DNA of 64,000 nt from Pontibacillus chungwhensis BH030062 (GCF_000770675.1 NZ_AVBG01000012.1:55551-119550), one strand, 5' to 3'. Numbered from the stretch's first letter, positions 8,591 through 17,194 are shown. The notes: generated by a model not told the origin, from the sequence alone. Program-made: numbers and translations.

Positions 8591-9169
8591 ATGAACCGTA
8601 TTTCTTGGGATCAGTATTTCATGGCTCAAAGTCATTTATTAGCCTTAAGAAGCACTTGTGAAAGGTTAGCCGTAGGTGCCACAGTCGTACGTGACAAGAG
8701 GATGATTGCAGGCGGATATAATGGGAGCGTTTCAGGGAGCGTTCACTGTATAGATGAAGGATGTTACGTAATTGATGGTCATTGTGTAAGAACAATTCAT
8801 GCAGAGATGAACGCTTTACTTCAGTGTGCCAAGTTTGGCGTTGCCACAGAAGGGGCTGAAATTTATGTTACGCATTTTCCATGTCTTCACTGCTGCAAAG
8901 CCTTAATTCAAGCTGGCATTCAAACTGTTTATTACGCACAAGATTATAAAAACCATCCTTATGCCATTGAGCTATTTAAGGAAGCGGGTGTACAAACTGT
9001 TCAAGTAGAAGTAAAAGAAACTGGAGTTGACCCTAAAGCACTCGAAAAGCTCGAATATATAAATGGGTTAATCGAACGTTTATCTCATGCAGGTGCACCT
9101 AAAGAAGAGATAGAAAGCTTGAAAGAAGAAGCTATGAACTTATTTTCATCTCATCATATAACAACTTAA
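8591..9169 (+). CDS. comEB: ComEB, dCMP deaminase family
   Basis: The zinc deaminase signature is complete: HAE (70-72) and PCLHC (97-101) supply the His, catalytic Glu and two Cys. dCMP deaminases make dUMP for thymidylate synthesis. In B. subtilis ComEB is dispensable for transformation but its gene sits in the comE operon. Length 192 residues; start ATG 8591 after GAAGGTGAT. Its stop overlaps an upstream in-frame ATG of comEC. Confidence 0.95.
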   Translation: MNRISWDQYFMAQSHLLALRSTCERLAVGATVVRDKRMIAGGYNGSVSGSVHCIDEGCYVIDGHCVRTIHAEMNALLQCAKFGVATEGAEIYVTHFPCLHCCKALIQAGIQTVYYAQDYKNHPYAIELFKEAGVQTVQVEVKETGVDPKALEKLEYINGLIERLSHAGAPKEEIESLKEEAMNLFSSHHITT

Positions 9170-9183
9170 TGGGGAGGCAGATT

Positions 9184-11409
9184 GTGAAAGGAAATGGCTA
9201 TTGGCTAGCTATAGCTTCAGCTCTAGGCGTTTACCTCGCGCCTGTTTCTTACAGCTGGATAGGCGGTATTGTGGGGCTGGGCGGATTGATATTTATCCGT
9301 TCAGCTAATCGCCCACTTTTATTTGTATCGTGTGTGCTCTTTATTACATGTTCAACCTCTGTTTCGTTCAAGTCTCCGAATCCTCCAGACCTACATTCCT
9401 CTTCGACTCAATTGAGTGGTATTGTAAAGGGGAATCCTACATTTGCAAAAGAGTATACTTCCTTTATCTTTGAAGATCATCAGACTAAACAGAAATGGAA
9501 TGCGTTCCTTTTTTCGCCTCTGGACCATAGATCTGTTCAAATTGGGTCGAAGTGTTCCTTGTCTGGTAAAGTAGAACGTCATCCATTTTCCCGGAACCCT
9601 GGAGAATTTAATTATGAAACATTCATGCTTCTTAAAGGCATACGTGGGACGATCATTGTAGATGTTTCTCAGTTACATTGCCAAGGGGGCAGCTGGTATA
9701 AAGAGTTGTTCTCCAAACGAAAAGAAGCATTAGATAACTTAGATCAAAATCTTTCCCCTTTAACATCATCATGGGTGAGTGCCTTAGTATTTGGAGAAGA
9801 TCGTGATTTACCGGATGAGACCATCGATCTTTTTCAGCGGTGGGGTCTTTCTCATTTACTAGCTATATCTGGCCTTCATGTCGGGTTATGTATTGCACTC
9901 TTCTCTTATCTCACCCTTCGTTTTTCCCTTTTAACTAAGCGTAAATTGATCATTTGCCTTTTGTTTCTTCTACCCATTTACATTATATTTGCAGGAGGCG
10001 CACCGTCTGTAATCAGAGCTGTTTGTATGGCGGAAGCAGCTATGCTTTTATCGCTTCTTAAACAGAAATGGCCAATGACAGACATCATTAGTTACCTATT
10101 TTGTAGCATTCTTATCTTGAAACCTTCGCTTGTCCATCAATTGGGCTTTCAATTTTCGTTTATAGTTACTTTTGGAATTCTTGTATCAAAAAAATGGATC
10201 AGCTTAAGTGTTCATCCCATTGATTCTCTTCTTAGGATTTCCCTCTTATGCCAATTAGTTGTCCTCCCTTTACAACTTCAATCTTTCTACTTCTTTAATC
10301 CACTATCTCTTTTAGCTAACCTCCTGTTTGTCCCCTTAATGTCTATATTTGTGCTTCCCGTTTGTTTCATTATTCTTGTAGGCGTATATATCCTTCCTTC
10401 TTCCTTGCTTAATCAGTTAGATACTGTTTTTCAGAAGTCATTAGAGCTATGTTTCCTTCCACTTAGGGGAATGGATAAGTTTGCTGTAGAGTGGGTAATT
10501 GGCCAAATGTCCTTTGTTAGCATTCTTTTGTTTGTATTCGCGTTTGTGTGGATGATGAAGAGATGGGAATTAGGGAAGAAAAGGAAATCCTTCTTGTGGG
10601 GCGTTGTTTTGTCCTTTATTTTAATAGCAGAAGCGAGTGTGCCGTTTTTATTTTCGCCAGGCCGAGTCACGATGCTTGATATAGGGCAGGGAGATTGCTT
10701 CATTATAGAGTGGCCTAATCGAAATCATGTCATGATGATCGATGCTGCAGGTGTGTTAGAAGGAGGGGAAGATGAAACGTTTACAAGAATTATCCAACCT
10801 TATCTTCATGAAAGGGGGATCACAAAAGTTAACACATTGTTGCTGACTCATGCTGATCAAGATCATATTGGTGCAGCCGAAGAAGTGATCACTCGATTTA
10901 GTGTGGATACATTAATAACAAGTTCTTTTTTTAGAGGAGATCTTCAGATAATAGAAGAGAAGTGGAAGAAAGTCAGTAGCGGGGATCGGTTCGTTATTGA
11001 AGAGACAGTTTTTGATGTACTATATCCAATTAAGGAGTCAGAAGATAAAAATGATAATTCCTTAGTCATCAGTTTCAAACTTGGTGGATTGGTTTGGATG
11101 TTTACAGGTGATGTTGGGAAAAATGGGGAAGAAAATATCAGTTCATTATCCTATGAGCTTGATGCAGATGTACTAAAAGTTGCCCATCATGGCAGTGACA
11201 CTTCTACAGGGGAACAATGGTTAGATGCTGTAACACCAAGGGTGGCTCTGATATCGGCTGGGCTTAACAATCGTTACGGACATCCGCATGAACAAGTAAT
11301 GAACCGTTTAAACCAACAAGACGTACAGATTATAAGGACAGATCAGAAAGGAGCGGTGATCTATCAATTTTCTGGTGAGACAGGTACATTTTATAGTCAT
11401 TTGCCATAG
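9184..11409 (+). CDS. comEC: DNA uptake channel ComEC (ComEC/Rec2 family)
   Basis: ComEC carries single-stranded DNA across the membrane during natural transformation. The N-terminal OB-like region is followed by the Competence domain of many helices, including SHLLAISGLHVG near residue 222, and a C-terminal metallo-beta-lactamase domain with LTHADQDHIG and VAHHGSD. The full length of about 741 residues suggests a functional gene. ATG 9169 is in frame, but GGGGAGG (9171-9177) sits 6 bases before GTG 9184, so I prefer that start. Confidence 0.94.
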   Translation: MKGNGYWLAIASALGVYLAPVSYSWIGGIVGLGGLIFIRSANRPLLFVSCVLFITCSTSVSFKSPNPPDLHSSSTQLSGIVKGNPTFAKEYTSFIFEDHQTKQKWNAFLFSPLDHRSVQIGSKCSLSGKVERHPFSRNPGEFNYETFMLLKGIRGTIIVDVSQLHCQGGSWYKELFSKRKEALDNLDQNLSPLTSSWVSALVFGEDRDLPDETIDLFQRWGLSHLLAISGLHVGLCIALFSYLTLRFSLLTKRKLIICLLFLLPIYIIFAGGAPSVIRAVCMAEAAMLLSLLKQKWPMTDIISYLFCSILILKPSLVHQLGFQFSFIVTFGILVSKKWISLSVHPIDSLLRISLLCQLVVLPLQLQSFYFFNPLSLLANLLFVPLMSIFVLPVCFIILVGVYILPSSLLNQLDTVFQKSLELCFLPLRGMDKFAVEWVIGQMSFVSILLFVFAFVWMMKRWELGKKRKSFLWGVVLSFILIAEASVPFLFSPGRVTMLDIGQGDCFIIEWPNRNHVMMIDAAGVLEGGEDETFTRIIQPYLHERGITKVNTLLLTHADQDHIGAAEEVITRFSVDTLITSSFFRGDLQIIEEKWKKVSSGDRFVIEETVFDVLYPIKESEDKNDNSLVISFKLGGLVWMFTGDVGKNGEENISSLSYELDADVLKVAHHGSDTSTGEQWLDAVTPRVALISAGLNNRYGHPHEQVMNRLNQQDVQIIRTDQKGAVIYQFSGETGTFYSHLP

Positions 11410-11454
11410 GATATTCTGTACTAATTGCTACCTGATTTATTCTTTCTACAAACA

Positions 11455-11482
11455 TAAAAAAGAGACTGTTTGACAGCCTCTT
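11455..11482 (-). terminator. Terminator of yqzM
   Basis: On the minus strand AGAGGCTGT and ACAGTCTCT pair (one G-T wobble) around a 3-base loop and are followed by TTTTTT. It lies 22 bases past the yqzM stop. Confidence 0.88.
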
Positions 11483-11503
11483 TCATAATGTGTTGCATAA
11501 ATG

Positions 11504-11638
11504 CTAGTTGCCGATAAGTCGTATACCCACGCCAATCGCGAAAATAACAAAGAAAAAGATGAACGAAAACGCGAATCCTTTGGCAGAGTCTACAACGTCG
11601 TTCGTTGGTGATTGAACTTCTTTTTTGAACTCGTTCAC
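11504..11638 (-). CDS. yqzM: YqzM-like small membrane protein
   Basis: The 44-residue protein starts at GTG 11638 with GGAGGGG 6 bases upstream. A short charged N-terminus (NEFKKEVQS) leads into one membrane helix from about residue 22 to 41. Size, N-terminus and position between comEC and holA, on the opposite strand, match B. subtilis YqzM. Function is unknown. Confidence 0.85.
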   Translation of the reverse strand: MNEFKKEVQSPTNDVVDSAKGFAFSFIFFFVIFAIGVGIRLIGN

Positions 11639-11976
11639 GTTTAACCCCTCCTATACCAGTTATTAGTATAAACGGTTTCATAAAAAAAATCTACAATGCA
11701 TGAAGATTTCGTAATTATACGGTTCCCTTTGTTGACAAGAGTTAACACCCATAGTTTTTTTCGTTTTGGCTAGGCTATAAGTATCGGTCAAAACATCGTT
11801 ATCACCTGGGCTTACCTAGGGGTTCAGGTGATGCGTTTATATAGATGACTTGTGGGGGGGAATGGGAACCATTTCCCTCTTCTGCTTATCCTTGCTAAAA
11901 CTCTGTATAATTCAACACTTGAAAGCCTTCCGATTTCCATATACCATACTGTTAGACCCGAATGGAGGAAGGTACG
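11639..11976 (+). other. holA upstream region with leader hairpins
   Basis: These 338 bases contain no gene that I can support. ATCACCTG (11801-11808) and CAGGTGAT (11825-11832) form a perfect 8-bp stem with a 16-base loop. An imperfect second hairpin (GGGAATGG / CCATTTCCC) follows near 11860-11880. A TATAAT hexamer at 11906-11911 is a possible -10 for holA but lacks a convincing -35. Confidence 0.5.
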
Positions 11977-13014
11977 ATGGTATATTTTGATGCCCTTAAA
12001 GAAATAAAGAAGAAGCAATTTGATCCAGTATACTTACTATATGGAACAGAAACCTATCTCATCCAGGATATTCAGCAAGCGCTTGTAAAGAATGCTGTTC
12101 CAGATGAGGAGCAAGATGTAAACTTATCCGTATATGATTTAGAGGAAGTTCCTATACAAGAAGTCATGATGGATGCAGAAACCTTTCCTTTCCTCGGAGA
12201 AAGAAAGCTACTACTATGCAAAAATCCAAGTTTCTTAAAGGCTAAACCTGATAAATTGCAAATTGAACATGATGTGTCGGTACTGCAACGTTACTTGGAA
12301 CAACCAGCTGAGTATTCGATTGTGGTTTTTATAGCACCTTATGAGAAAATTGACGAACGAAAGAAAATCGTTAAACAAATGAAAAAATCAGGAAAAGTCA
12401 TTCCTTGTCAATCGCTCAAAGAACATGAAATGTCTAGTTGGGTGCAAAGCTTGGCAAAAGGTTTACATATAGACATAGAATCCCCGGCCATTGATGTTTT
12501 TATTCAAGAAAACGGGACAAACCTTATGTCTATTCAAAATGAGTTAGAAAAGATGGCGTTATATGTAGGAGAAGGCGGAACAATCACAAAAGAAGTGGCT
12601 GATTTGTTAGCTGCCCATAACTCTCAGTCTTCAGCCCTTAAGTTAGTAGATGCCGTGATGAATCAAAACGTTGAAAAGGCTATTTTGATCTATAAAGACC
12701 TCGAGAAACAAAATGAGGAACCAATTGCCTTACTAGCTCTGTTAGCATCTCAGTTTAGACTGATTTATCAGTCCAAACTCCTTCAACAAAAAGGATATAC
12801 ACAAAATCAAATGACGCAACAAATTAAAGCCCACCCATTTGCAATAAAAATGGCATTAGGACGAGCCCGCGGCTTTAACGAACAACAACTAGGAACCATC
12901 ATGCAACTCCTTACCGACACGGATGCAGCGATGAAACAAGGCCGAATGGAAAAGAACTTAGCCTTTGAACTTCTCCTGTATCAACTTGTCCATGTTAAAA
13001 AGAAAAGAGCATAA
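11977..13014 (+). CDS. holA: DNA polymerase III delta subunit (clamp loader)
   Basis: HolA is the clamp-loader subunit that opens the sliding-clamp ring. The 345-residue length, the PVYLLYGTETYLI start of the AAA-like domain (residues about 14-26), and the ALKLVDAVMNQN region of the C-terminal collar agree with YqeN/HolA of Bacillus. GGAGGAAGG stands before ATG 11977, so I prefer this to the in-frame ATG 11962, which lies upstream of the RBS. Position between yqzM and rpsT is conserved. Confidence 0.93.
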   Translation: MVYFDALKEIKKKQFDPVYLLYGTETYLIQDIQQALVKNAVPDEEQDVNLSVYDLEEVPIQEVMMDAETFPFLGERKLLLCKNPSFLKAKPDKLQIEHDVSVLQRYLEQPAEYSIVVFIAPYEKIDERKKIVKQMKKSGKVIPCQSLKEHEMSSWVQSLAKGLHIDIESPAIDVFIQENGTNLMSIQNELEKMALYVGEGGTITKEVADLLAAHNSQSSALKLVDAVMNQNVEKAILIYKDLEKQNEEPIALLALLASQFRLIYQSKLLQQKGYTQNQMTQQIKAHPFAIKMALGRARGFNEQQLGTIMQLLTDTDAAMKQGRMEKNLAFELLLYQLVHVKKKRA

Positions 13015-13020
13015 CACCAA

Positions 13021-13048
13021 AAAGCAACCTAATTTAGGTTGCTTTTTT
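13021..13048 (+). terminator. Terminator of holA
   Basis: AGCAACC and GGTTGCT pair around an AT-rich loop (13023-13043), followed by six T. It lies immediately after the holA stop. Confidence 0.9.
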
Positions 13049-13064
13049 AGTTGGCTTTGAAAGC

Positions 13065-13228
13065 GAGAGAATGTTTCCGTATGCGTTATTGGGGCGTAAG
13101 GTGGTTCGGGAAATCACTCCCTTTCCGCGGCGAGCTGAGGAGGCTTCCCAGCTCCCTGCAGGAAAGCGATGTCCCCGAGCAAGCCCAAACACTCATAAAC
13201 GTAAGGGCCCTTTCAGCTGATGTATCTT
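13065..13228. repeat. Interspersed palindromic repeat, family B, copy 1
   Basis: This segment begins GAGAGAATGTTTCCGT and ends near CACTCATAAACGTAAGGG. The first ~78 bases differ at only about six positions from 39903-39980, and a third relative is at 49000-49210. The centre is GC-rich with inverted segments (TTTCCGCGGCGAGCTG...CAGCTCCCTGCAGGAAA). It has no coding potential and lies between two terminators. Similar GC-rich palindromic intergenic repeats are common in Bacillaceae, but I cannot name this one. Confidence 0.8.
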
Positions 13229-13236
13229 AACGTCGA

Positions 13237-13276
13237 CAAAAAAGAGGATGCTACTCATTGTAGCATCCTCTTTTTT
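13237..13276. terminator. Bidirectional hairpin terminator between holA and rpsT
   Basis: GAGGATGCTAC and GTAGCATCCTC form a perfect 11-bp stem around TCATT, flanked by A and T runs on both sides, so it could stop transcription in either direction. Confidence 0.85.
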
Positions 13277-13280
13277 GCAT

Positions 13281-13309
13281 AAAAAAACGACCCTCTTAGT
13301 AGGATCGTT
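13281..13309 (-). terminator. Terminator of rpsT
   Basis: On the minus strand AACGATCCT and AGGGTCGTT pair (one wobble) around a 6-base loop and are followed by a run of T. It lies about 30 bases past the rpsT stop. Confidence 0.88.
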
Positions 13310-13341
13310 TGTTGGTTGGTCATAAAAACGGAATGACTTAT

Positions 13342-13608
13342 TTACGCTGTAACGGATTTAACGCGACGAGAAAGACGAGCTTTCTGACGGTTACCTTTGT
13401 TACGGTGCATAAGACCTTTGCCTACAGCCTTATCGATCTTTTGTACAGCATCTTTGAAAGCTTCTTTAGCTTCCTCAGTTTTGTTGTTGTCAACTAGGTT
13501 GTCAACACGCTTCATTGCAGAACGAACGTCAGATTTGAAAGAGTTGTTCTGTGCGCGCTGGTTGTTTTGTGTAATAACACGTTTTCTAGCTTGCTTGATA
13601 TTAGCCAT
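13342..13608 (-). CDS. rpsT: 30S ribosomal protein bS20
   Basis: The 88-residue, lysine/arginine-rich helical protein begins [11 protein letters not shown], the standard S20 start, and has the [17 protein letters not shown] segment near the C-terminus. It binds 16S rRNA in the small subunit. RBS GGAGGTG is 7 bases before ATG 13608. It is monocistronic, opposed to its neighbours, with its own promoter and terminator. Confidence 0.98.
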   Translation of the reverse strand: MANIKQARKRVITQNNQRAQNNSFKSDVRSAMKRVDNLVDNNKTEEAKEAFKDAVQKIDKAVGKGLMHRNKGNRQKARLSRRVKSVTA

Positions 13609-13669
13609 CTATTTTCACCTCCTGGAGAAATTGAACCTGCTTTATAGAGCATTTATTCGAACAAGAGAC

Positions 13670-13698
13670 ATTTTATCAGAGCACACAGCAGTTTTCAA
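13670..13698 (-). promoter_or_regulatory. Sigma-A promoter of rpsT
   Basis: On the minus strand TTGAAA (13693-13698) and TAAAAT (13670-13675) are separated by exactly 17 bases and lie about 60 bases upstream of the rpsT start. Confidence 0.75.
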
Positions 13699-13730
13699 CA
13701 TAAATATAATACCACATGATTTTCTATTAT

Positions 13731-13760
13731 GTATGAAAGCCAAAATGGACGTGCATCCTA
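13731..13760 (+). promoter_or_regulatory. Sigma-G/sigma-F type promoter of gpr
   Basis: GTATG (13731-13735), 18 bases, CATCCTA (13754-13760) fits the forespore sigma-G consensus GHATR-N18-CATNHTA. It ends 23 bases before the gpr start. B. subtilis gpr is transcribed by sigma-F and sigma-G, so this is expected. Confidence 0.7.
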
Positions 13761-13783
13761 GTAAAAAAACGGAGGGTTTTCGT

Positions 13784-14887
13784 ATGTCAATGAATCTAGA
13801 TCATTTTCAAATTCGTACAGATTTAGCTGTTGAAGCAAAAGACATGGTTTCAGAGAAAAAAGAGCAAGGTTCTTCTAATAGTGAGGGAGTACGCGTTCAA
13901 GAGAAGAAGGAAGCTGAAGACATAAAGGTGACTTATGTAGAAGTTGATGAAAACGGAGCAGAACAAATCGGTAAGAAACCGGGTTCTTATATTACCATTG
14001 AATCTCAAGGCATACGAAAGCATGATACGAGCCTTATGCATCATACGGCTTCTGTAGTAGCGAGAGAATTAGAAGAGTTACTTGTTAAAAGTAATGTAGC
14101 TGCTGATGCAACATGTCTGGTAGTAGGTTTAGGGAATGACAATGTTACACCTGATGCATTGGGTCCTATGGTAGTTGATAAACTGCTTGTCACAAACCAT
14201 ATGTTTGAACTTCAGCCAGAGACTGTTGATAAAGGTTTTCGTCCTGTGTCAGCTCTTACTCCAGGTGTGATGGGGGTTACTGGTTTAGAGACGAGCGATA
14301 TCATTGTTGGTGTAATTGAGAAGGTGAAACCTGATTTTGTCATTGCGGTTGATGCTTTAGCTTCTCGATCAATTGACCGTGTGAATAGCACGATTCAGAT
14401 TTCCAATACAGGGATTCATCCAGGATCTGGTGTAGGTAACAAACGTAAAGAATTAAGTGAAGAAACCTTAGGGATTCCGGTTATTTCTTTAGGTATACCG
14501 ACTGTTGTCGATGCTGTAACCATTACAAGTGACACGATTGACTATATGCTCAAACATTTTGGGCGTGAGTGGGATGAGCGGGAGAAACCATCTAAGTCTT
14601 TAACTCCTGCTGGTATGGATTTTGGCGAGAAAAAAGAATTAACAGAAGAAGACCTGCCGAATGAAGACCAACGAAAAGCTGTTATGGGAATGATTGGTGG
14701 ATTGTCAGCTCAGGAGAAGAGAACACTTATTCAAGAGGTCCTAACTCCTATTGGTCACAATTTAATGGTTACCCCTAAAGAAGTAGACGGATTTATGAAA
14801 GATATGGCTCATGTAGTGGCGAGTGGCCTGAACGCTGCTCTACACCAAGATGTGGAGCCAGACACAGAGGATTCTTTTACAAGATAA
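13784..14887 (+). CDS. gpr: Germination protease (GPR, spore endopeptidase)
   Basis: GPR degrades small acid-soluble spore proteins at germination. It is made as a zymogen. The propeptide boundary is visible as [10 protein letters not shown] near residues 9-18. [14 protein letters not shown] and [23 protein letters not shown] are conserved family blocks. The length of 367 residues is essentially that of B. subtilis GPR. An open frame extends far upstream to 13397 over rpsT, but GGAGGG 7 bases before ATG 13784 and the promoter at 13731 fix the start. Confidence 0.96.
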   Translation: MSMNLDHFQIRTDLAVEAKDMVSEKKEQGSSNSEGVRVQEKKEAEDIKVTYVEVDENGAEQIGKKPGSYITIESQGIRKHDTSLMHHTASVVARELEELLVKSNVAADATCLVVGLGNDNVTPDALGPMVVDKLLVTNHMFELQPETVDKGFRPVSALTPGVMGVTGLETSDIIVGVIEKVKPDFVIAVDALASRSIDRVNSTIQISNTGIHPGSGVGNKRKELSEETLGIPVISLGIPTVVDAVTITSDTIDYMLKHFGREWDEREKPSKSLTPAGMDFGEKKELTEEDLPNEDQRKAVMGMIGGLSAQEKRTLIQEVLTPIGHNLMVTPKEVDGFMKDMAHVVASGLNAALHQDVEPDTEDSFTR

Positions 14888-14946
14888 AATAGAAGAAGGT
14901 TCTACTCTTTCTCTAGTTTTCATAGAGTTTACTAGAGTTAGGAAAC

Positions 14947-16137
14947 ATGAGAGAAAGGGTGACCTCATTGAATTCTAAAGGCTTAATGCTTGCTCATAGA
15001 GAATTGAAGAAATGGTATAAACGAAGCGGCATCTATCTACTAGGCTTAATAGGAATCTTTTTATTGATCGGTTTACTGACATCTATACAGCCAGCTTATC
15101 GGCTGTCCTCTTCTACATTGCATACATGGACAAGTCAGGTAGATGGTTCCTCTTTTTTACGATTAATGAGCATGGAGAATCGTGTGTTTCAGGGGGCGTA
15201 CCCGGAAGGATATGAAGACCTTCGCATCTCTGAGATGATTTTTCAAACAGCTACAAGCATACAGCCTGATGATCCGCGTTCCTTCTTAGGTAGAGAGTTG
15301 CCGGGTTTTTCGGCATATGACGGTCAAATTGTTGTAGCAGGTGAGGGGACAAACTATACGACGATGGCAGTTGAATCAGCTCCTCCTATGGAAATTTTTG
15401 ATGAAAAGGAAAAGGAAGTAGTTACTGAAGAGCAACCAGTTGAACAAGAAGATCAAACTTCTCCTGATCAAGCATTACCCACTACTGGTGATAGGGATGT
15501 TGTGTTGATCTACCACACCCATAATCGAGAATCTTATTTTCCTCTCCTTCCAGAAGACGCAACAGATGCCTTTCATTCTAAAGCGAATATTACACTTGTA
15601 GGCGATCGTCTGGCTCAAAGCTTAGAAGATAATGGCATTGGTGCTAAAGTCGATAAAACTGATATAACAAAGAAACTGAAAGAAAAAGATATGGAGTATT
15701 ATGAGTCGTATGATATGTCTAGGTCTGTTGTGCAAGAAGCGATGAGTACAGAGGCGGATTTACAATATTATTTTGATCTTCACAGGGATTCCATCGACAA
15801 GCAATATACAACTACAGATATAAATGGTGAGTCGTTTGCGAGAATCTTCTTTGTAATAGGCGGAGAATATGCTCATTACGAACAAAATTTAAAACTAGCT
15901 AATGAGCTTCATAACAAAATGGAAGAGGAATATCCTGGGCTCAGTCGAGGTGTAATGACAAAAAAGGGTTCAGGTACGAATGGGAAGTTTAATCAAGACT
16001 TATCTCAAAATGCTATTCTTATTGAGTTCGGGGGAGTAGAGAATACATTAGAAGAGCTTTATCGTAGTGCGGATGCAGTTGCGGGTGTGTTTAGTGATTT
16101 TTATTGGCAAGCGGAAAAAGTGAGTGGAGATCAGTAA
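14947..16137 (+). CDS. spoIIP: Stage II sporulation protein P (peptidoglycan amidase/endopeptidase)
   Basis: SpoIIP works with SpoIID and SpoIIM to thin septal peptidoglycan during engulfment. One membrane helix (about 30-50) anchors the protein. The catalytic half starts at VVLIYHTHNRESYFP, continues with YYFDLHRDS and ends with NAILIEFGGVENT, which contain the metal-binding and catalytic residues of the amidase-like domain. The alternative TTG 14968, behind GAAAGG, has better RBS spacing than ATG 14947 and would shorten the N-terminus by 7 residues. It follows gpr, as in Bacillus. Confidence 0.93.
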   Translation: MRERVTSLNSKGLMLAHRELKKWYKRSGIYLLGLIGIFLLIGLLTSIQPAYRLSSSTLHTWTSQVDGSSFLRLMSMENRVFQGAYPEGYEDLRISEMIFQTATSIQPDDPRSFLGRELPGFSAYDGQIVVAGEGTNYTTMAVESAPPMEIFDEKEKEVVTEEQPVEQEDQTSPDQALPTTGDRDVVLIYHTHNRESYFPLLPEDATDAFHSKANITLVGDRLAQSLEDNGIGAKVDKTDITKKLKEKDMEYYESYDMSRSVVQEAMSTEADLQYYFDLHRDSIDKQYTTTDINGESFARIFFVIGGEYAHYEQNLKLANELHNKMEEEYPGLSRGVMTKKGSGTNGKFNQDLSQNAILIEFGGVENTLEELYRSADAVAGVFSDFYWQAEKVSGDQ

Positions 16138-16160
16138 GCAGAAATAAGGAGATGACCGCT

Positions 16161-16508
16161 ATGGCGCGCTTCACAGTGACCTTTCTAATTATGATAGTTT
16201 TATTCCTCGGTGGCGTTTTGGTCGGTATGAATCAAGCTAGCATTGGGATGATTCAAATGCGTGGCTTCTCAAGTGGTACATTTCAAGAAGCTGTTCAAAC
16301 GGAAAAAATGGAAACAGGTGACTATGAAGTGCAAGTGTTAGGTAAAGACTTCGCGCAAGTATCTGTTGAGGAAAAACAACAGCAATACGAGGACCACAAC
16401 GAAGCCCGAGGCCTTCAAAAATTAGCTGTCACCTTAGAAAGAGTAGTGAATTGGGTGTACAATACAATCATCTACACGATCTATCACATATTCTCTGCTT
16501 TCTTTTAG
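16161..16508 (+). CDS. yqxA: YqxA family membrane protein (DUF3679)
   Basis: The 115-residue protein has an N-terminal membrane helix (about 5-24) and a second hydrophobic stretch at the end. Its position between spoIIP and lepA matches yqxA. Function is unknown; a sporulation link is suggested only by the neighbour. AAGGAG is 9 bases before ATG 16161, so the upstream ATG 16152 and the in-frame extension to 16104 are rejected. Its stop codon coincides with the left edge of the downstream repeat array. Confidence 0.8.
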   Translation: MARFTVTFLIMIVLFLGGVLVGMNQASIGMIQMRGFSSGTFQEAVQTEKMETGDYEVQVLGKDFAQVSVEEKQQQYEDHNEARGLQKLAVTLERVVNWVYNTIIYTIYHIFSAFF

Positions 16509-17125
16509 CGCCACTTCCGGCATTTTGCTTATGCGGGCCTGCAGGATGCAGATCAGTTCGGTGTTGGCTATTGACGCGCCGGTTTAAACCGAACTTCCTC
16601 TTTTGCTGAACAGTTGCCTGCGCTTTTCGAATGAGATCTAGCTCCGGCGGGGAGGGCCTAGCGCGATAAGCAAAATGACCTCCAATGGCTAACGCCATTT
16701 CCGGCCAGTTTGCTTATCCGGCCCCACACGATGTGGGGTCGTTCGACGTTGCCGCAGGACGCGGCGGTTTTAGTCGAGCTTCCTTTTTCCACTAAGCACC
16801 CCGCCTGCGCTTTTCGATGATGTCTAGCTCCTGCTCCTAGCCCCTAGCGTCATAAGCAAACTACCTGCAGTGGCTAGCGCCACTTCCGGCATTTTGCTTA
16901 TGCGGGCCTGCAGGATGCAGGTCAGTTCGGTGTTGGCTATTGACGTGCCGTTTTTAACCGAACTTCCTCTTTTGCTGAACAGTCGCCTGCGCTTTTCGAA
17001 TGAGATCTAGCTCCGGCGGGGAGGGCCTAGCGCGATAAGCAATATGACTACAATAAGCTACGCTTATTTTCGCCATCTTGCTTATCCGTACGGCCCTGGT
17101 CACCCCGCCTGCGCTTTTCGTTATT
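16506..17125. repeat. Tandem array of ~184-bp structured repeats, family A
   Basis: Three units (about 16509-16692, 16693-16877, 16878-17060) and a shortened fourth (17061 to about 17120) fill the yqxA-lepA gap. Units 1 and 3 are almost identical; unit 2 is diverged. Each unit boundary is a nested hairpin: GATAAGCAAA...TTTGCTTATC around an inner AATGGC...GCCATT in the first, CATAAGCAAA...TTTGCTTATG around AGTGGC...GCCACT in the second, GATAAGCAA...TTGCTTATC around AATAAGC...GCTTATT in the third. The array is GC-rich compared with the flanking genes and has no open frame worth reporting. A single inverted relative is at 40024-40140. Confidence 0.9.
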
Positions 17126-17152
17126 GAAGTATTTCCTCTACATTGCTATAAT
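17124..17152 (+). promoter_or_regulatory. Sigma-A promoter of lepA
   Basis: TTGAAG (17124-17129) and TATAAT (17147-17152) are separated by 17 bases, directly at the right edge of the repeat array and about 40 bases before lepA. Confidence 0.75.
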
Positions 17153-17194
17153 CTAAGCTAGCTATGGTTTCGGATTAAAGTAGGAGTGATGAAT

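Noticed and set aside
13397..13783. Long N-terminal extension of gpr over rpsT
   Set aside because: It is antisense to rpsT. The sigma-G promoter, RBS and the known GPR length all point to ATG 13784.
16506..17125. CRISPR array
   Set aside because: The units are about 184 bp with near-identical whole units, not short repeats with unique spacers, and no cas genes are present.
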